A stretch of DNA of 9,547 bases from an uncultured bacterium (GTDB taxonomy: Bacteria > Actinomycetota > UBA4738 > HRBIN12): positions 1 through 9,547 of the forward strand of contig CALGFI010000184.1 of the NCBI GenBank assembly GCA_937881155.1, written 5' to 3'. The notes below the pieces were generated by a model, which saw only the letters and a list, made by a program, of their open reading frames with translations, was not told the origin of the DNA and made no database searches. Shown piece after piece: positions 6,752-9,547 of this stretch (position 1 is its first letter; each line of letters starts with the position of its first letter). Position numbers and translations under genes: made by a program.

Positions 6752-7231
6752 TCAGGCCCGACGTTGGTCCGAGCCGATCTCCGCCACCCATTCCTCGAGC
6801 CGCGGCAGGTGCTCGGCGTAGTGCTCAGGACCGGCCTTGCGAATCCACCAGTCCGCGTCCTCGGAGGGGCCGTCCAGCGCGCCCCACGCCCGAAGCATCT
6901 GGTTGCGCGCGGCGCTTGCCTGGACACGTATGTCCACAAAACGAACGTCATGCATCGCTTCGAAGAACTGCGCGTTCATGGCGTCGATGTCGATCTCCTC
7001 GCGCCGATACGTGCCGAAGCGGATCCGCTCGAGAACCACGGCGGCCTCGGCCAGCCACGTCCCCACGTGCGCCACCAGGTCCTTCGCCGACCAGCCTTCT
7101 TGGAAGTAGCCGGGGCGATCGATCTTGTCCTCGGGGAGGGAGTCGACGAGCGCGTGAAGCCGCGCCCAGAGCCGGACCTCGTCGGCGAGCAACGCCTCGT
7201 TGACCGCCCACCGCAGCACGCGTTCGTCCAC
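6752..7231 (-). CDS. DinB superfamily / maleylpyruvate isomerase N-terminal-fold protein
   Basis: Four-helix-bundle protein of the DinB/MDMPI type, often metal-binding and thiol-dependent, function unassigned. Seen (numbering from GTG 7231): EGWSAKDLVAHVGTW at about 45-59 with the conserved His55, then IDAMNAQFFEAMH at 82-94, and the closing HYAEHLPRLEEWV at 137-149. These His residues are candidates for a metal site. The frame is open to ATG 7339, which would add 36 residues. I prefer GTG 7231: the extra segment is Arg-rich, only 25 of its 36 codons end in G or C against 23 of the next 24, and a start at 7339 would leave only 25 nt before the divergent DUF4260 gene. Neither start has a good ribosome binding site, so this is unsettled. 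It precedes the RsbW-like gene by 46 nt, probably co-transcribed. Confidence 0.85.
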   Translation of the reverse strand: MDERVLRWAVNEALLADEVRLWARLHALVDSLPEDKIDRPGYFQEGWSAKDLVAHVGTWLAEAAVVLERIRFGTYRREEIDIDAMNAQFFEAMHDVRFVDIRVQASAARNQMLRAWGALDGPSEDADWWIRKAGPEHYAEHLPRLEEWVAEIGSDQRRA

Positions 7232-7294
7232 GGCGCCGATCGTCGCACGCCGCCGTTCTCGGCGCGTATAAGCCGGGAACGGCCGCGTATCCTC

Positions 7295-7324
7295 TTCGAC
7301 GGCAAACCGAACACGCTGGACAAT
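7295..7324 (+). promoter_or_regulatory. Candidate promoter of the DUF4260-AlkD pair
   Basis: TTCGAC (7295-7300), an 18-nt spacer and GACAAT (7319-7324) resemble -35 and -10 boxes upstream of the AGGAGG site of the gene at 7365. It lies between two divergent genes, where a promoter is expected. The match is moderate only. Confidence 0.3.
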
Positions 7325-7364
7325 CCCGGGCCTGGTCATTCAGCACCCCGGTGTAGGAGGAGCG

Positions 7365-7763
7365 ATGGATCGAACGGTCACCCACGGCGTCGTAACGGGC
7401 ACGGTCCGACTTCTGTTGCGTACGGAGGGAGCCGTCCTCCTGGCTGTGTCGACCTACATCTACGCCGAGTACGGACGCTCGTGGATTCTGTTCGCTGTGC
7501 TCATCCTAGCGCCCGACATCGGGATGCTCGGGTATCTCGCGGACACGCGCGTCGGGGCGGTTACGTACAACCTGGTGCACACGTACCTCGGACCGGGCGT
7601 TCTCCTCGTGGTTGGCGTGGCGGTGGATAGCTCGCTTACCTACTCGATCGCGCTCATCTGGCTCGCGCACATCGGACTGGATCGTGCCCTCGGCTACGGC
7701 CTGAAGTACCCGGACGCGTTCACGCACACGCATCTCGGGACGATCGGTCGACGGGAACGCTAG
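7365..7763 (+). CDS. DUF4260 family membrane protein
   Basis: 132-aa integral membrane protein of unknown function. The hallmark segments are APDIGMLGYLAD (about 49-60), VTYNLVHTYLGPG (66-78) and LIWLAHIGLDRALGYGLKYPD (about 97-117), in the order I know from DUF4260 proteins. Hydrophobic stretches at about 18-34, 40-58, 74-90 and 92-106 suggest about four helices, with conserved Asp and His residues inside or next to them (Asp51, His72, His102, Asp106). ATG 7365 has a strong AGGAGG 4 nt upstream. The AlkD gene starts 17 nt after its stop, so the two are probably one operon; no functional link between them is known to me. Confidence 0.9.
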   Translation: MDRTVTHGVVTGTVRLLLRTEGAVLLAVSTYIYAEYGRSWILFAVLILAPDIGMLGYLADTRVGAVTYNLVHTYLGPGVLLVVGVAVDSSLTYSIALIWLAHIGLDRALGYGLKYPDAFTHTHLGTIGRRER

Positions 7764-7780
7764 CCGTCGGGACGGGATCG

Positions 7781-8521
7781 ATGGTGTTTGCTTCTCGCGC
7801 CGTCGCCGACGATCTCGAACGGGTTCTGCGTGCGCTCGGAACACCGGAGCGCGCCGATGGCGAGAAGCGATACCTCAAAAGCGACCTCGACTTCCTCGGT
7901 GTTTCGGTGTGGGGGATCCGTAAGGTCATGAAAGCCTTTGCCGAGCAGCATCGAGACCTCCCGCACGACGACGTGGTTGCACTCATCGAGGCGCTGTGGG
8001 GCAAACCCGTGTTCGAGCGACGGATGATGGCCGCGATGCTGCTCGAGGAGTATGTGGCCGTTCTCGACCCCAGCGATCTCGAGCTCATCGAGCGGCTCAT
8101 CCGCGAGTCGAAGACGTGGGCCCTCGTCGACGTCCTGAGCGGCGACGTCGTCGGCGAGATCATCCTGCGGAACCCGAAGGTCGCGGCGAGGCTCGACGCG
8201 TGGGCGAAGGACGACGACTTCTGGGTCCGCCGGTCGGCCCTGTTGGCGCAGCTCCTACCACTCAAGCATGGAGCCAGCTTCCGGCGGTTCGCCTCGTACG
8301 CGGACGCGATGCTCGACGAGAAGGAGTTCTTCATCCGCAAGGCGATCGGTTGGGTGCTTCGCGAGACCGCGAAACGCCGTCCCGACGAGGTCTACGAATG
8401 GCTGGCGCCGAGAGCGCACCGCACCTCAGGCGTCACGATCCGCGAGGCCGTCAAATATCTCGACGACGTTCGGAAGGACGCGCTGATGTCGGCGTACAAG
8501 GAGCGCACGGCGGCGTCCTGA
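7781..8521 (+). CDS. DNA alkylation repair protein, AlkD-like (HEAT-repeat DNA glycosylase)
   Basis: 246-aa protein of the AlkC/AlkD superfamily, which removes positively charged alkylated bases (such as 7-alkylguanine and 3-methyladenine) with a HEAT-like repeat scaffold. Seen: TWALVD with Trp113 and Asp117, spaced like the active-site Trp109/Asp113 of Bacillus cereus AlkD; FWVRRSALLAQL with Arg150/Arg151 near the place of Arg148; and KAIGWVLRE with Trp191 matching Trp187. Length is close to the family's usual 220-240 aa. These residues suggest an active enzyme. Start: ATG 7781, 17 nt after the DUF4260 stop, with only a weak purine-rich GGGACGGGA before it, perhaps translated by coupling. 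It converges with the TfoX gene. Confidence 0.93.
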   Translation: MVFASRAVADDLERVLRALGTPERADGEKRYLKSDLDFLGVSVWGIRKVMKAFAEQHRDLPHDDVVALIEALWGKPVFERRMMAAMLLEEYVAVLDPSDLELIERLIRESKTWALVDVLSGDVVGEIILRNPKVAARLDAWAKDDDFWVRRSALLAQLLPLKHGASFRRFASYADAMLDEKEFFIRKAIGWVLRETAKRRPDEVYEWLAPRAHRTSGVTIREAVKYLDDVRKDALMSAYKERTAAS

Positions 8522-8533
8522 CGGTCGTCCGAG

Positions 8534-8550
8534 CCTGCTCTTTGAGCAGG
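8534..8550. terminator. Hairpin between convergent AlkD and TfoX genes, possible bidirectional terminator
   Basis: CCTGCTC and GAGCAGG form a perfect 7-bp stem around a TTT loop, 12 nt after the AlkD stop and directly after the TfoX stop on the other strand. No clear T-run follows in either direction, so termination strength is uncertain. Confidence 0.5.
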
Positions 8551-8551
8551 T

Positions 8552-8887
8552 CTACGGCTTCGGCCGGAGCGACCGCGCGTACGTGGTGCCGATCCGCACC
8601 CATCTCTCGAGCTGTCGTTTCGTGCGAACATCGTCCGCACCGACCCGCAGCCACCCATCCATGGAGCGCCCGCGCATCACCATGGGTCGAGCGCTCGTCT
8701 TGGCGACCAGCGAGTCAGATTCGTCTGGGTCGCACCGAACCAACACTCCACCTTGCCCGCTGGCGGCCACGGCCATGTTGCCGCGGAGCAGGAAGGCGAG
8801 CCCGCCGAACATCTTCTTCTCCGCTACCCCTCGCTCGCCGCTCAGCAGCTCTCGGATCCGATCGGCGAGCACTTCGTCGTACGCCAT
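8552..8887 (-). CDS. TfoX N-terminal domain-containing protein
   Basis: 111-aa single-domain protein matching the TfoX_N family across its whole length. Seen: MAYDEVLADRIRELL (1-15), EKKMFGGLAFLLRGNMAV (23-40), GVLVRCDP (47-54), ARPMVMRGRSMDGWLRV (66-82) and the closing TKRQLERWV (89-97). It lacks the C-terminal domain of the competence regulator TfoX/Sxy of gamma-proteobacteria, and actinobacterial single-domain copies have no proven role in competence, so function is unknown. Start ATG 8887 has no clear Shine-Dalgarno site; TACGAT 8 nt upstream may make the transcript leaderless. It lies 97 nt after the RTX gene on the same strand and ends 30 nt from the convergent AlkD gene. Confidence 0.92.
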   Translation of the reverse strand: MAYDEVLADRIRELLSGERGVAEKKMFGGLAFLLRGNMAVAASGQGGVLVRCDPDESDSLVAKTSARPMVMRGRSMDGWLRVGADDVRTKRQLERWVRIGTTYARSLRPKP

Positions 8888-8895
8888 CGAGCCGA

Positions 8896-8901
8896 ATCGT
8901 A
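8896..8901 (-). promoter_or_regulatory. Possible -10 box for a leaderless TfoX transcript
   Basis: TACGAT on the minus strand, TANNNT form, ends 8 nt before ATG 8887. There is no Shine-Dalgarno site in between and no clear -35 box. The rest of 8902-8984 shows nothing further. Confidence 0.25.
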
Positions 8902-8984
8902 CGCCCCCGACATCGCTGAACGCCGCCGAAACGGAACGGGGTACCGTGCCTACCGAACGCGCTGACGCCGGGGACCGCCGAGTG

Positions 8985-9386
8985 TCACCGGAACCTCACG
9001 ACCTCGCAACTGACGAAGGTGTCGTGTTTGTCGCCGGTGCAGATGTCGAATCCGTGACCGCCGTCCAGCACCTGGCCGGCCTGGCCGCTGTCGAAGTTGT
9101 TGAGCTTGTCGTCTCCGGGACCGCCGTATACCTGGTCCGGAACGCCTCCGAGCCCCGACCACAGGTTGTCGTCGCCCTGTCCGCCCCGGAGGACGTCTGG
9201 GCTCTTGCCGCCGACCAGGAAGTCGTTGCCTTGCTTGCCGCGGATCTCCTGCGGCCCAGGCCCTCCCTCGATCCGATCGTCTGCTGCGCCTCCGTAAACG
9301 ATGGTGTAGTTCGTCGCGAGCGCCGGCCTGGGCACCATCGCGACGATCGCGCTAACGGTGACGAGCAACGCCAGCATCCTCTTCAT
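8985..9386 (-). CDS. Small secreted RTX (hemolysin-type calcium-binding) repeat protein
   Basis: 133-aa exported protein. Residues 1-24 are a signal peptide (KR, a hydrophobic core LALLVTVSAIVAMV, then PALA as the cleavage box). The mature part (25-133) is almost entirely Gly/Asp-rich nonapeptide-like repeats: YGGAADDRIEGG (31-42), GNDFLVGG (53-60), LRGGQGDDNLW (66-76), VYGGPGDDKLNN (86-97) and LDGGHGFDIC (107-116). Such repeats form a calcium-bound parallel beta-roll outside the cell. Several repeats are degenerate (GPGPQEI, GKSPDVL). The two cysteines, 116 and 127, flank the end and could form a disulfide; many actinobacterial RTX proteins end in such a Cys pair. There is no enzyme domain, so the role (surface, matrix or calcium binding) is unknown. 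ATG 9386 has AAGGAGG 6 nt upstream. It has its own leader with a foldable repeat. Confidence 0.9.
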   Translation of the reverse strand: MKRMLALLVTVSAIVAMVPRPALATNYTIVYGGAADDRIEGGPGPQEIRGKQGNDFLVGGKSPDVLRGGQGDDNLWSGLGGVPDQVYGGPGDDKLNNFDSGQAGQVLDGGHGFDICTGDKHDTFVSCEVVRFR

Positions 9387-9447
9387 CGGGCGCCTCCTTG
9401 CCGCGGCCTCGGCCTCAACGAGACGTCACTCCGGCCACAGCTCCTCT

Positions 9448-9503
9448 GTAGGGACATCGGTGGTCCCCTGTGCATCCGATGGTGGCGGTCGTGACATCCC
9501 TAC
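9448..9503 (-). repeat. Nested inverted repeat upstream of the RTX gene, possible structured leader
   Basis: Read on the minus strand, GTAGGGA (9503-9497) pairs with TCCCTAC (9454-9448), and CATCGG (9481-9476) pairs with CCGATG (9460-9455). The two 3' arms are directly adjacent; the 5' arms are separated by 15 nt. The RNA could therefore fold as a 6-bp inner stem with a 15-nt loop, a one-sided 15-nt bulge and a 7-bp outer stem. It ends about 55 nt before the AAGGAGG site. Whether it is transcribed is unknown. The rest of 9387-9547 shows no convincing gene; a minus-strand frame open from the right edge to about 9420 has no recognisable motif. Confidence 0.4.
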
Positions 9504-9547
9504 GCCATCGGCCGAAGGTTGTGACTTCCACCCCTTCCTTTGACGTA

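Noticed and set aside
6266..7630. Plus-strand frame of 454 codons spanning the RsbW-like and DinB-fold genes
   Set aside because: Antisense to two genes with clear family motifs and runs into the DUF4260 gene in another frame; no motif of its own.
8583..9494. Plus-strand frame of 303 codons opposite TfoX and RTX genes
   Set aside because: Antisense to both. The repeat-like Asp/Val-rich part is only the complement of the RTX repeats.
9421..9547. Minus-strand frame open from the right edge to about 9420, possible end of an upstream gene
   Set aside because: About 40 codons without family motifs, and it overlaps the inverted-repeat structure; not enough to call a gene.

Overview
High-GC window (GC-rich third codon positions, GTG/TTG starts, BTAD-type regulator, DUF4260, single-domain TfoX, MmpL with TetR) that looks like a chromosomal segment of an Actinomycetota bacterium, probably an environmental lineage. 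The genus cannot be read from the sequence. There are no tRNA or rRNA genes, insertion sequences, phage genes or CRISPR repeats.

Layout. 1-1453 (minus): a small DUF1059-type gene followed by a heavy-metal P-type ATPase that runs off the left edge. 1517-2278 (plus): a stand-alone SARP/BTAD-type regulator, divergent from the metal genes. 2311-3078 (plus): a MOSC-domain protein, probably translated from a leaderless mRNA. 3106-6077 (plus): an MMPL/RND transporter and a TetR-family regulator overlapping by 4 nt, preceded by a sigma70-like promoter whose start-site region lies in a long regular palindrome, the likely TetR operator. 6160-7231 (minus): a DinB/maleylpyruvate-isomerase-fold protein and an RsbW-like ATP-binding protein. 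7365-8521 (plus): a DUF4260 membrane protein and an AlkD-type DNA glycosylase. 8552-9386 (minus): a TfoX N-terminal-domain protein, then (upstream on that strand) a small secreted RTX-repeat protein with a foldable inverted-repeat structure before its ribosome binding site.

How parts work together. The clearest circuit is MMPL-TetR: the regulator is translationally coupled to the pump and probably represses the operon through the palindrome. The ATPase and the C2H2-like DUF1059 protein may form a metal-handling pair, and the SARP gene shares their short divergent promoter region. The remaining genes look like ordinary housekeeping or accessory genes in pairs. I see no convincing previously undescribed multi-gene system. 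The items most worth a second look are the operator architecture, the small DUF1059 gene beside a TPC-type ATPase, and the structured leader of the RTX gene.
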